Source: an uncultured Anaerolineae bacterium (lineage in GTDB: Bacteria > Chloroflexota > Anaerolineae > Promineifilales > Promineifilaceae). Taken from it: a DNA stretch of 64,000 nucleotides. The translations under genes were made by a program, and so were the position numbers. Every line of letters begins with the position of its first letter. The first letter of the stretch is position 1. The stretch is taken from assembly GCA_905479495.1 (NCBI GenBank), contig CAJQMR010000001.1, forward strand, positions 111,697-175,696. The letters are read 5' to 3'. Below the pieces are notes generated by a model. The model saw only the letters and a list, made by a program, of their open reading frames with translations, did no database searches and was not told the origin of the DNA. Positions 52,401 through 61,150 of this stretch are shown here, one piece after another.

Positions 52401-53018
52401 CTCATACCTCCAAAAACTGACGGTTAACTCATTTTGTACTGTATGCGCCTTAAGTACAAATAAGCGGGCTGGTTTTGGAGGCTTTGCCTAAAAACCACCC
52501 CTTTACATTAACATAACCAATAGTATGCTAACTATAGCACGTTCCTTGCTTTACGTAAAGTTATTGATCTTTTTTTCTCCAGGGGTCTTGTAGTGATAGG
52601 AAAGTCGGGTATGTTATAATCGCTTGGTCGTTTGCCGATAGACCGGTCGCCTGGAGGTCTATTGTAAGAACGTAAGCCAAAATACATTTAGATAAATGAC
52701 ACGCTCCGGCGTGGTGTAAGCAAACCACAGAAAGTTCTTTAAAAACCGAAGGGCGATTTCTCTGTGGTTTGCTCAAGTAAAAGCGGGAGAAATGACTCTA
52801 CTTTTTCAAAGAACTTTCCCGCTTTTACATAAAACAACTTTTTACGGTTTGTCTGTATCTTGCCTTCAAGCAATGCACTTAATAAGGTGTGTAAGATTTT
52901 TGCCTTACGGTAAACCGATACGGTAACATCTACCTTGCGTTTATTATTTTGCTAAAGCCAATGGGGATGGGGAGAAACGGCCGTATCAAAAATTCAAACC
53001 TTTCAAGAAGCTAATCCT
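52401..53018. other. 618-bp structured non-coding region
   Basis: Divergent spacer between the LysM lipoprotein and the REC-GAF-GAF gene. It holds a TATAAT at 52614-52619, a stem ATAGACC/GGTCTAT near 52637-52663, hairpin pair 3 at 52720-52828, and an ACGGCCGT just before the downstream gene. A 71-residue minus-strand frame across it runs through the hairpins and is not credible. It may carry a leader RNA or a small RNA. Confidence 0.5.
52720..52828. repeat. Paired hairpins joined by TCAA (pair 3)
   Basis: Hairpin a, 52720-52772 (53 bp): GCAAACCACAGA ... TCTGTGGTTTGC. Linker TCAA, 52773-52776. Hairpin b, 52777-52828 (52 bp): GTAAAAGCGGG ... CCCGCTTTTAC. Reverse complement of b matches 23219-23271 over nearly its whole length. 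Hairpin a has quite different arms but the same inner AAAGTTCTTT and ATTTCTC words. Confidence 0.85.
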
Positions 53019-54539
53019 ATGAGCGGTGAGTTCATCCTTATCATCGACGATAGTCGAGAAATAGTAAAACATCTAACTGAAACGGTGCTGCCTTCCTTTG
53101 GTTACCGCACCATGTACGCCTACGACGGTCAATCTGGCCTGGAAAGCATTCGTGCAAATGAGCCAGATTTGGTCATGTTAGACTTTAATCTGCCCGAGAT
53201 GACCGGACTGGATGTGCTGCAACAGATGGCCCAGGAATCGCTAAACACCCCTGTGGTGTTGATGACGGGGTATGGGTCTGAATTGAGCGCCATTGAAGCC
53301 TTTCGGCTTGGTGCCAAAGATTACCTCATCAAGCCATTTACCGTAGATGAAATTGTTGAAACCATTGACCGGGCACTGCTAGAAACACGTTTGCTGCACG
53401 ATAAAGCTGAACTGGCAGAAGAAATCCGCCGCCTGAAGGTGGAGATGAGCCGTCAAAATAACGAGATGCGTACGTTATCGAACATTGGAAAGGCGATTAC
53501 TTCTTTACTGAGCGTGGATGAAGTGTTGCAGCGCGTCTTGGAAGCTGCCACTTATCTGACCAACGCGGAGGAAAGCACCATCTGGCTGCCAGATGATGAG
53601 GGGAAATTTTTACGGCCGTATGACCGCCAAACCCATCTGCAAAGAGAAAAAGAAAGCAAAAACCATTTCCTGCCCCTGGCCGATTCCCCTCCCGGCGAAG
53701 TGATGCAGTCAGGACGGGCGCTGCGCCAATCAAACATGTCTGGGCAAGGGATTAAGATCAAAACAGGCTGTTTTGCCCACGCAGTTTTGTATGTGCCGTT
53801 GCAGCTGCGCGGCATCAATCTGGGTGTTTTAGGCGTGAGTAATCGCTCCACTTACCGCGCCTTTAGCAAACAAGACGAGTTTTTGCTCTCCTTTTTGGCC
53901 GACTATGCCGCTATTGCCTTGGAAAATGCCCGCGTTTTCCAGGCCGCCGATCAGGCCCTGGCAACCCGATTAGAAGAGTTAAATACCCTTATCCACATCA
54001 CCCAAACCATTACCTCATCCCTGGATTTGGACGAAGTAATTCATCTCACCATTCAGCAAGTGCATGATAGTTGGAAAATTGAAGCATCGTCTCTGTGGCT
54101 GCTGGACGAAGAAACCCAGATTCTGCGCGTCTTGACAAACGTGGGAACGGCCGTTGAAGAACTGGAAAAATTAGAACTGAATCTTAACCAGGGCATTGTG
54201 GGGGAAGTGGTGCAAAGCGGCAAGCCAATTTATACCAATGACGTCGCCAGTTACGAGCATCATTATCGGGAAGCAGATGAGAAAACAGGCTTCGAAACAC
54301 GCTCCCTGCTTTGCGTCCCGCTCATCTTTCGCGGACGCGTGGTGGGAGCCATGCAGCTGCTCAACAAAAAAGATGGTGATTTTGGCGAGGTGGATTTAGA
54401 ACGTGCCCGGGCCATGGCCGCCGCCATCGCTATTGCCGTGAGCAACGCCCTGCTGTTTGATGAAGCAGAATCACGCAAACGGCAATTGGAAAATGCGCTG
54501 CATCAGCTGGACAACGTCGCCAATTCTAAACTATCCTGA
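53019..54539 (+). CDS. Response-regulator receiver with two GAF domains
   Basis: 506 residues. Receiver domain about 5-120 ([18 protein letters not shown] with the phospho-Asp, [13 protein letters not shown]). A coiled linker (about 125-150) is followed by GAF 1 (about 150-310) and GAF 2 (about 320-490), ending in a short coiled coil. No DNA-binding, kinase or cyclase output is present, so it may act by protein contact, for instance with the hybrid kinase. The stop TGA overlaps the next ATG. Confidence 0.88.
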   Translation: MSGEFILIIDDSREIVKHLTETVLPSFGYRTMYAYDGQSGLESIRANEPDLVMLDFNLPEMTGLDVLQQMAQESLNTPVVLMTGYGSELSAIEAFRLGAKDYLIKPFTVDEIVETIDRALLETRLLHDKAELAEEIRRLKVEMSRQNNEMRTLSNIGKAITSLLSVDEVLQRVLEAATYLTNAEESTIWLPDDEGKFLRPYDRQTHLQREKESKNHFLPLADSPPGEVMQSGRALRQSNMSGQGIKIKTGCFAHAVLYVPLQLRGINLGVLGVSNRSTYRAFSKQDEFLLSFLADYAAIALENARVFQAADQALATRLEELNTLIHITQTITSSLDLDEVIHLTIQQVHDSWKIEASSLWLLDEETQILRVLTNVGTAVEELEKLELNLNQGIVGEVVQSGKPIYTNDVASYEHHYREADEKTGFETRSLLCVPLIFRGRVVGAMQLLNKKDGDFGEVDLERARAMAAAIAIAVSNALLFDEAESRKRQLENALHQLDNVANSKLS

Positions 54540-55558
54540 TGCGTCTCACCCATCCACTATTGCAACCCATTCGCTCGCTGCACGCCACCATTCGTACGGC
54601 CGTTGTCACTGCCTGCGAACAAGCTTCATTAGAAAGCCTGTCAACCATCGCTGAAGAAGCCGAAGGCGACACCATTTACGCCATTGACCGGGTCAGTGAA
54701 GCGGTGTTGATCGATTTTTTTAATCGTGAGATAGCTTCCCATTCCCCGATTGTACTCATCGCCGAAGGATTGCCGGACGGACAAGTTGTTTTGCCAGAGG
54801 GAGCGGCTGAAGAAACGGCCGTCTGGCGCATCATTGTGGACCCGATCGACGGTACGCGCGGGTTGATGTACCAAAAACGAAGCGGCTGGATTTTAACGGC
54901 CGTTGCGCCCAACCGTGGCCCGCAAACCAGCCTGCAAGATATTGAGCTAGCTATCCAAACCGAAATTCCACTGGTGAAACAACATTTATCGGATGCGGTC
55001 TGGGCGGTGCGTGGGCAAGGCGTAGAGGCGGTACGCTATAATCGCCTTACAGAAACCGAAACACCACTGCAAATACGGCCGTCCACCGCCACCACCATTG
55101 CCCACGGCTTTGCCATGATTTCTCGCTTTTTTCCTGGGGCCCGGGCAGAATTGGCCGCCATTGATGAAGAAATTGTGCTGGGTGCTTTGGGACCGGTACA
55201 ATCAGGCAAGGCACACTGTTTTGAAGATCAATATATTTGCAGCGGCGGACAGCTCTATGAACTTATGTCGGGGCGCGATCGGTTTGTGGCAGATTTACGG
55301 CCGTACATGGAACCCATCCTTAAACGACAAAACCTGACTCTGGGCATTTGCTGTCACCCATACGACATCTGCACCGAACTTATTGCTCGCGAGCTAGGCG
55401 TCATCATTACCGATGGCCCCGGGCAGTTGCTCGACTATCCGCTAGATGTTCATACTGACGTAGGCTGGATTGGTTACGCCAACAACCACATCCAGCAGCA
55501 AATCGAGCCGCTGCTACAAAAAGCGCTGCGCCAGCGCCAGCTGCTCCCACCTGAATGA
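54539..55558 (+). CDS. Inositol-monophosphatase-family phosphatase
   Basis: 339 residues, starting in the overlap TGATG of the preceding gene. The metal-binding motif [15 protein letters not shown] is the hallmark DPIDGT of the FIG superfamily, and a Glu-rich [17 protein letters not shown] segment precedes it. The C-terminal region (GIITD-like [16 protein letters not shown]) fits the second half of the fold. It probably removes phosphate from a sugar or inositol phosphate. Translational coupling with a receiver-GAF protein is unusual for this family. Five ACGGCCGT sites, a high density. Confidence 0.82.
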   Translation: MRLTHPLLQPIRSLHATIRTAVVTACEQASLESLSTIAEEAEGDTIYAIDRVSEAVLIDFFNREIASHSPIVLIAEGLPDGQVVLPEGAAEETAVWRIIVDPIDGTRGLMYQKRSGWILTAVAPNRGPQTSLQDIELAIQTEIPLVKQHLSDAVWAVRGQGVEAVRYNRLTETETPLQIRPSTATTIAHGFAMISRFFPGARAELAAIDEEIVLGALGPVQSGKAHCFEDQYICSGGQLYELMSGRDRFVADLRPYMEPILKRQNLTLGICCHPYDICTELIARELGVIITDGPGQLLDYPLDVHTDVGWIGYANNHIQQQIEPLLQKALRQRQLLPPE

Positions 55559-55673
55559 CGTTTGACCCACCAATGATATGACACACCACAGATGACAAGC
55601 AGACACAAAACATCTTAACCTAAGCAACGGTTGCGTTAATCAAAACAAAAAGCTTTGGAGGCAAAACACCAAA

Positions 55674-55985
55674 ATGAATTTACAATCTTTTTTTATCGGC
55701 CTGGCTATCGGGCTAGCCAGTGCCATCATTGGGGCGATTATTGAATACCTCATTGTGCGCCAGCGAGGTGACCGCGAAGCGGAACGGTTGCCAGGTTGCA
55801 TGCTGCTGGTAGCCGGTGCGTTGGGGGGAACAGGGCTGCTTGTGGTTGGATTTTCCCTTATCACGTCTGGCGAAGTGGTACGCATGCTCATCACCGGGCT
55901 AGGCGTAGGGGTCGGCTTTTTTAGTGGCTTCGTTTTGATGATGCTTGCCTGGTTTTTATTCAATCGTCCTTCAGGAGACAAGTAG
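55674..55985 (+). CDS. Small hypothetical membrane protein
   Basis: 103 residues with a GGAGG site 13 bp before the ATG. Three hydrophobic segments: FFIGLAIGLASAIIGAIIEY, MLLVAGALGGTGLLVVGFSL, and GLGVGVGFFSGFVLMMLAWF. No known family. It stands alone between the phosphatase and the convergent cysteine-desulfurase-like gene. Confidence 0.65.
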   Translation: MNLQSFFIGLAIGLASAIIGAIIEYLIVRQRGDREAERLPGCMLLVAGALGGTGLLVVGFSLITSGEVVRMLITGLGVGVGFFSGFVLMMLAWFLFNRPSGDK

Positions 55986-56038
55986 CTGCGTCATTCAGCA
56001 ATGACACCCAGTTCATATCCACCCATCAATTTGCCCAC

Positions 56039-57280
56039 CTAACGCAATCCAGCTAACGCAGTGATGACACGATCCACTTCAGCCATCGTGTTGTAATGCA
56101 CAAAGCCAATACGGACCAAGCCTCCCTGCTCCAGCACGCCCAAGCGCTCCATCACAGCCACGGCATAATAATGGCCATGCCAGACAAAAATGCCTTGCTC
56201 TCCCAAACGCGTGGCTACTGCTTCAGCGGACATTCCCTCCAGGCTAACAGCAAACGTGGGCGTGCGCTCAGCCAATCGCTCCACATCGGTAATGCCATAC
56301 ACGCGCAGACCAGAAACTTGCGTTGCACCTACCAAAAAACGCTGGCTTAAGGACATTTCATACGTTTTGATGTGCTGCATCGCCTGTACCAAACGTTCCC
56401 GACGTGAGCCAGCCTCGCCCCCAATGGCAGCCAAATAATCGACGGCAGCTGTCACCCCTGTCAAACTTTCAAAGCTTTGCGTACCGGTCTCCCATTTGCC
56501 AGCTGGTTTAGCTGGCGCAGGGCGCACTTTGTAGGCCATCAGGTTATCCAGCAGCTCATATTTACCATACAAGATGCCGGTGTGGGGGCCAAAATATTTA
56601 TAAGATGATGAAATGAGGAAGTCACAATTAATCGCCTGCACATCAATGAGACCATGTGGCGCGAAATGGACGGAATCAACCAGCACGAGCGCCCCAGCAG
56701 CATGGGCCAGCTCGGCAGCCCGCTTTACATCACTAATGCTGCCAACCGCGTTAGAGGCATAGGTGATGGCCAGCAGCCGCGTCTTTTCGTTCAGTAAATC
56801 GGGCAAGGTGTCCAGGCGTAAGGTGCAATCGGTGGGATCAAAATCGAGCCAGCGCACGACAACGCCACTGTCTTGAGCCGCCAACAGCCAGGGTGAGATG
56901 TTGGCGTCGTGGTCCAGCCGGGTGACAATGATTTCATCGCCAGGCTGCCAGGTGCGGGCCAGGGCACGGCTCAGGCTAAAATTAAGGCTGGTCATGTTTT
57001 GGCCAAAGACTATTTCGTCGGGGCGGCGTGCATTGTAGAAATCCATCATCGCGGCACGGGCGGCGTTGGTGACATCGTCAGTGTAGTGACTGGTAAGGAA
57101 GGGGCCGCCAGAATTGCTGCCACCGTGGCGCAGGTAGCCGCTCATGGCGTCAATGACGCTTTGGGGAACCTGGGTGCCACCAGGACCGTCGAGATAGACG
57201 GCCGTTTCACCACCAACTTCTAACTGAAGCGCAGGGAACTGGGCTCGTAAAGGAATGGGATCAAATTGTTGTTTTGTCAT
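56039..57280 (-). CDS. Cysteine-desulfurase-like class V aminotransferase
   Basis: 413 residues. A PLP fold of the class V family: LDGPGGTQVPQSVIDAM at the N-terminus, RLDHDANISPW, VDSVHFAPHG with the PLP-binding Asp/His, and SSSYKYFGPH with the Schiff-base Lys. It resembles the cysteine-desulfurase-like subfamily that lacks the usual SufS/IscS partners. No scaffold genes are near, so delivering sulfur for Fe-S clusters is doubtful; it may act on another amino acid. Cytoplasmic. Confidence 0.88.
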   Translation of the reverse strand: MTKQQFDPIPLRAQFPALQLEVGGETAVYLDGPGGTQVPQSVIDAMSGYLRHGGSNSGGPFLTSHYTDDVTNAARAAMMDFYNARRPDEIVFGQNMTSLNFSLSRALARTWQPGDEIIVTRLDHDANISPWLLAAQDSGVVVRWLDFDPTDCTLRLDTLPDLLNEKTRLLAITYASNAVGSISDVKRAAELAHAAGALVLVDSVHFAPHGLIDVQAINCDFLISSSYKYFGPHTGILYGKYELLDNLMAYKVRPAPAKPAGKWETGTQSFESLTGVTAAVDYLAAIGGEAGSRRERLVQAMQHIKTYEMSLSQRFLVGATQVSGLRVYGITDVERLAERTPTFAVSLEGMSAEAVATRLGEQGIFVWHGHYYAVAVMERLGVLEQGGLVRIGFVHYNTMAEVDRVITALAGLR

Positions 57281-57468
57281 CGTAAAATTATAGAAGAGAT
57301 CGCGTGATCAGACGACATGAGACAGGCATCCGTTTTGTTTGACTCGTTGTAATCTTCCCTTAAGGGTTCCGTAACAGTTCAATAAGAGGCTTGTAATCAC
57401 AGGCGAGTATCTTTAAACCTCCAACCTTATTCGTTCTTTTTGGAAGATGCATACGGAAGGAGGTTCCC

Positions 57469-60009
57469 ATGCAAATCAAATCTTCACACATTTCTCCTCG
57501 TCGGCGCTTGACGCCTGGAATGGGCATTAGTCTGCTGATGCTAATAGCGTTAATCGCGTTGGCTCCATCCCTGGGACGCCTGATGGCACCCACGGCCGAA
57601 TCTTTATCAAGTGCAGCACCCGTAGCCTCACAATTGGACCAACTCCCCCTGGCCTTTATTGCCAGCCAGGGGCAAAGCAGCTTTGAGACGTATGGGTCGG
57701 GGCATACGGCCGTTTTCACTTCAGAAGGTGTTACCCTAAATGTCCAACAGCAGACAGTGCAGTTAGGCTTTGTCGGCGCAAATCCGGCACCAACCCTGGA
57801 AGCCGGGGCCTTACTCCCCGGCAAGATCAATGATTTCCGTGGTCAGGATGCCAGCAATTGGCAAGTTGCCCTGCCCACCTATGCCGGTGTGGTTTACCAG
57901 CAGCTGTATCCCGGCATTAATTTGCAATATGAAGGCGTAGATGGTGCCTTGAAGAGTACTTACGCCATCGCGCCTGGCGCAGACCCATCCCTCATTCGCT
58001 GGCAGTACAGCGGGGCGCAAGCTGTGGCCGTCGATAGCGCTACAGGCGATTTGCAAATCGCCCTGACAGACCAAACACAACTTGTGGAAAAAGCACCCCT
58101 TGCCTGGCAAGAACTGAACGGCCGTCGCCAAACCGTCCCCGTCGCCTTTGCCCTCAATGAAAGCGGCACCGTTGGCTTCTCCATAGGTAGCTACAATGCC
58201 AGCGTCCCGCTCATCATCGACCCGACCCTTGTCTATGAAACCACCACCAGCCTGGCTGCCTTTGATTCGGGTCGAGATATTGCTGTGGATGCCGCTGGCA
58301 ACGTTTACATTGTGGGTCGGGCTTACGATACCAACAACGACATCTTCATCGCCAAGCTATCGGCCAATGGCACTTTGTTATACACAACCTACATACGAGG
58401 TTCCAAGCTGGATTACAGCCGGGGCATTACGCTCGACGGTGCCGGGGGCGTGTACCTGGCTGGTTGGACCGACTCCACTGATTTCCCGATTTTGAACGCG
58501 ATGCAGCCAACCAAAAACGGCAACCGTGATGCCTTCATCACAAAGCTGTCGGCGCAATCGGGCAATATCTTGTTCAGCACCTACTTCGGCGGCAGCCGCG
58601 CTGAAGAAATCCATGACATCACGCTGAACGCCGCTGGTGAGATCTACCTGGTTGGCTACACAGATTCCACCAACTTCCCAACGGTTAACCCGATACAGGC
58701 TGGACTGACCCTGAATGAATGTTTCTGTGAAGACACCTTCGTGACCAAGCTGTCAGCCGATGCCAATACCGTGCTCTACAGCACCTACCTGGGCGGCACC
58801 ATTGAGGATTATGGTGAAAGCATTGCTCTGGATGCCAACGACAACATTTACATTGTCGGCCGCACCCAGTCGGATGATTTCCCCACCCAGGCGGCTATCC
58901 AGCCAAATCGTGCAGGCACAAACCAGGACGAAGATGCTTTTGTCACCAAAATTACGGCTGATGGCAGCAGTCTGGTCTACAGCACTTATTTGGGCGGTAC
59001 GGATTGGGATCGCGTCAGCCGGATTGCCGTTGACGATACGGGCAATGCGTTTGTTACCGGGTCTACACGCTCTGCTGACTTCCCCACCACGGCTGGGGCT
59101 TTCCAGGATCAGTTTGTGGGTGGCCTCAATGATTGTGGTATTCCCGGCTTTGGTGGACCGAGAAACTGTGATGATATGTTTGTCACCAAACTGGTGCCAG
59201 ATGGCAGCGCTCTGGCCTACAGCACCTACATCGGCGGCAGTTTGGACGACACGAGCAGCGGCATCGCTTTGGATAGTTCCGGGCAGGCAGCCATTGTGGG
59301 ATACAGTCAATCGAGTGATTTTCCCCCAGCCAGCGGCACAGGCGTGACAGCCAATATCATTCTGGCAAAACTGAACAGCAGCGGCTCTGATCTGCTGTAC
59401 TCGGTGAAGACTTTCTCTGCCGTTGCCAACGATGGCCACGGCATTGCTCTAGACAGTGCGGGAAATACATACATCACTGGCGCACAAAACGCACCAGCCG
59501 ATCTTTACGTTGCCAAGTTTGCTGATGATGGCACGCCACCTCAGCCCACACCGACGCCAACAGGTACGGCCGTTCCTCCCACACCTACCAGCACACCATT
59601 CCCGCCACCTACGCCAACACCAACGACCACACCACCACCAACACCCACCCCTGCCGGCGGCAACACGGCACATGTTGCTGATTTGGATGGCAGCAGCGCC
59701 TTTACCTTCCGCCAATTCGCCTGGCAGGCGACCGTGGACATCACCGTGCACAACACCGACCACTTTCCTGTGGCCGGAGCTGTCGTGAGCGGCACCTGGA
59801 GCGGCGGTGGCGCTGACGGTTCAGCTCAGTGCGTGACTAATAGCAACGGCAACTGCTCCGTCTCCACCGGCAATATGCGGCGCAGATATGACGATGCGAC
59901 CTTCACCGTTGACAATATTGTTCACCCAGACTACACCTATGCGGCCGTATCCAACCATGACCCGGATGGCGACAGCAATGGCACAGTCATCACCGTTTCA
60001 CAGCCATAA
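57469..60009 (+). CDS. Secreted SBBP beta-propeller repeat protein
   Basis: 846 residues with an AAGGAGG site. A signal peptide (about 18-38) is followed by a DUF7948-like N-terminal domain to about 250. Then come about eight SBBP repeats (patterns such as YSTYLGGT, GNAFVTGSTRSADFPT and VTKL). A Thr/Pro linker lies at about 683-730. The C-terminal beta domain begins AHVADLDGSSAF and contains VSGTWSGG and CVTNSNGNCSV, a module common at the end of secreted Chloroflexi proteins. It is extracellular and probably an adhesin or surface structure; no catalytic residues. Confidence 0.87.
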   Translation: MQIKSSHISPRRRLTPGMGISLLMLIALIALAPSLGRLMAPTAESLSSAAPVASQLDQLPLAFIASQGQSSFETYGSGHTAVFTSEGVTLNVQQQTVQLGFVGANPAPTLEAGALLPGKINDFRGQDASNWQVALPTYAGVVYQQLYPGINLQYEGVDGALKSTYAIAPGADPSLIRWQYSGAQAVAVDSATGDLQIALTDQTQLVEKAPLAWQELNGRRQTVPVAFALNESGTVGFSIGSYNASVPLIIDPTLVYETTTSLAAFDSGRDIAVDAAGNVYIVGRAYDTNNDIFIAKLSANGTLLYTTYIRGSKLDYSRGITLDGAGGVYLAGWTDSTDFPILNAMQPTKNGNRDAFITKLSAQSGNILFSTYFGGSRAEEIHDITLNAAGEIYLVGYTDSTNFPTVNPIQAGLTLNECFCEDTFVTKLSADANTVLYSTYLGGTIEDYGESIALDANDNIYIVGRTQSDDFPTQAAIQPNRAGTNQDEDAFVTKITADGSSLVYSTYLGGTDWDRVSRIAVDDTGNAFVTGSTRSADFPTTAGAFQDQFVGGLNDCGIPGFGGPRNCDDMFVTKLVPDGSALAYSTYIGGSLDDTSSGIALDSSGQAAIVGYSQSSDFPPASGTGVTANIILAKLNSSGSDLLYSVKTFSAVANDGHGIALDSAGNTYITGAQNAPADLYVAKFADDGTPPQPTPTPTGTAVPPTPTSTPFPPPTPTPTTTPPPTPTPAGGNTAHVADLDGSSAFTFRQFAWQATVDITVHNTDHFPVAGAVVSGTWSGGGADGSAQCVTNSNGNCSVSTGNMRRRYDDATFTVDNIVHPDYTYAAVSNHDPDGDSNGTVITVSQP

Positions 60010-60014
60010 AAAAA

Positions 60015-60046
60015 GAGGTTAGGTGAGCGTTCACCTAACCTCCAAA
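60015..60046 (+). terminator. Intrinsic terminator after the SBBP gene
   Basis: GAGGTTAGGTGA (60015-60026) pairs perfectly with TCACCTAACCTC (60031-60042); A-run upstream, weak T-run downstream. Confidence 0.75.
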
Positions 60047-60049
60047 TGG

Positions 60050-60084
60050 TGCGTGAAGCGTGAGCAAAAATCACGTTTCACGCA
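60050..60084. repeat. GCGTGAAGCGTG hairpin
   Basis: TGCGTGAAGCGTGA pairs with TCACGTTTCACGCA with one mismatch. It follows directly on the terminator and belongs with the hairpins at 21853 and 47545. Confidence 0.7.
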
Positions 60085-60099
60085 TCATGTCTCTTTCTT

Positions 60100-60912
60100 T
60101 TAGCCACCAAACAGCCTGCCTAAAATTCCACCGTCTGACTTTTTCTCTTTAATCTTTTCTTCCAGCTGTCGCGCAGCAGGGAAATCTTTAAGCCGCAGCG
60201 TCTGCTGATTGCACTTCTCTGCCTCGTCCACATCTTCCAGCTGCCAGTGAACAATGCTTAATTTATGCCACAGCAGGGGATTGCTATTGTCAAAGTGGAT
60301 GGCTTGCTGGTAGGCATCTTTGGCTTCTGGCCACATATTTTGCGCAAAGTAAAAGTCGGCCAGCTGCCCGCGCATGGTCAGGCGCTGGGGCACAGAAACG
60401 GCCGTCTCTGCCGCCTCGTTAAACCAGTGCACCGTCTGCTCCAAATCCCCCATTGCTTGCCAATAAGCCACTTCAATGCGATACAAGAAATAATCACCCG
60501 GACGCAAATCATGCAAATAATCCAAGACAAGACGCGCATCTTCAAGACGGCCGTTATGCACATAAATCAACGGCTCCAGCATGTTGATCTCCCATACGTC
60601 CGGTTCCAAATCCTGGGCCTTTTCCAGCCAATCCATGGCCGCTTCCAGGCCAGCAACAAAATAGCTGCCATCTTTTTCCTGGGAAGCCGCAATAAGCGAA
60701 TAGGCCACACCCGCATAGGCAAACGGCCGGGAACCGCCCGTAACAAACGTTTTGAGCGCTGCTGTGAGTTGATTTGGATCGCCACTGTAGGCGTCTACTT
60801 TTTCTAACCCAACCAGAAAAGATTGCCGCCCTTGTTCTGTAGCCGCTTCGGTGGCTGGCCAGTTAATTTTTTCTAGGAGTGGCAGAAGTTTGGCAATGAT
60901 TTGTTGACCCAT
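60100..60912 (-). CDS. TPR-repeat protein
   Basis: 270 residues with an AAAGGA site. Helical repeats run through the centre and end (VWEINMLEPLIYVHNGRLEDA, EAKDAYQQAIHFDNSNPLLW, KLSIVHWQLEDVDEAEK), consistent with a tetratricopeptide scaffold. No signal peptide or membrane helix, so cytoplasmic. Partner unknown. It lies 60 bp upstream of a spacer leading to the groEL terminator but is a separate unit. Confidence 0.78.
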   Translation of the reverse strand: MGQQIIAKLLPLLEKINWPATEAATEQGRQSFLVGLEKVDAYSGDPNQLTAALKTFVTGGSRPFAYAGVAYSLIAASQEKDGSYFVAGLEAAMDWLEKAQDLEPDVWEINMLEPLIYVHNGRLEDARLVLDYLHDLRPGDYFLYRIEVAYWQAMGDLEQTVHWFNEAAETAVSVPQRLTMRGQLADFYFAQNMWPEAKDAYQQAIHFDNSNPLLWHKLSIVHWQLEDVDEAEKCNQQTLRLKDFPAARQLEEKIKEKKSDGGILGRLFGG

Positions 60913-61050
60913 GAGCGTATCCTTTTGCGTTGATCATGCATAAATCAGTTGTTTGGTAGATGATCAATACTTGTGGGAACGGCCGTAAACCTTCAAGTGA
61001 CCCTCTTAATAATACCAACATTCCTAGTGTAACTGCCCCCCGCCAAAATG

Positions 61051-61090
61051 AAAAGACCCTCCTCGGTCTCAGCCGAGAAGGGTCTTTTGG
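61051..61090 (-). terminator. Terminator of the groESL operon
   Basis: AAAAGACCCTCCTCGG (61051-61066) pairs with CCGAGAAGGGTCTTTT (61073-61088) with one mismatch; read on the minus strand it ends in TTTT, past the groEL stop. Confidence 0.85.
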
Positions 61091-61096
61091 TATTCG

Positions 61097-61145
61097 GTAA
61101 TCAGTAATCGGTATTCTGTTTACCGATTACTGACCTACTGATTAC
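61097..61145. repeat. 49-bp GT...AC hairpin of GTAATCAGTAATCGG words
   Basis: GTAATCAGTAATCGGTA pairs with TACCGATTACTGACCTACTGATTAC allowing a bulge. It lies between the groEL stop and its terminator. The words recur without a hairpin at 26965-27003. Confidence 0.7.
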
Positions 61146-61150
61146 GGATC

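Noticed and set aside
52561..52776. 71-residue minus-strand frame
   Set aside because: It crosses hairpin pair 3 and has no ribosome site or family resemblance.
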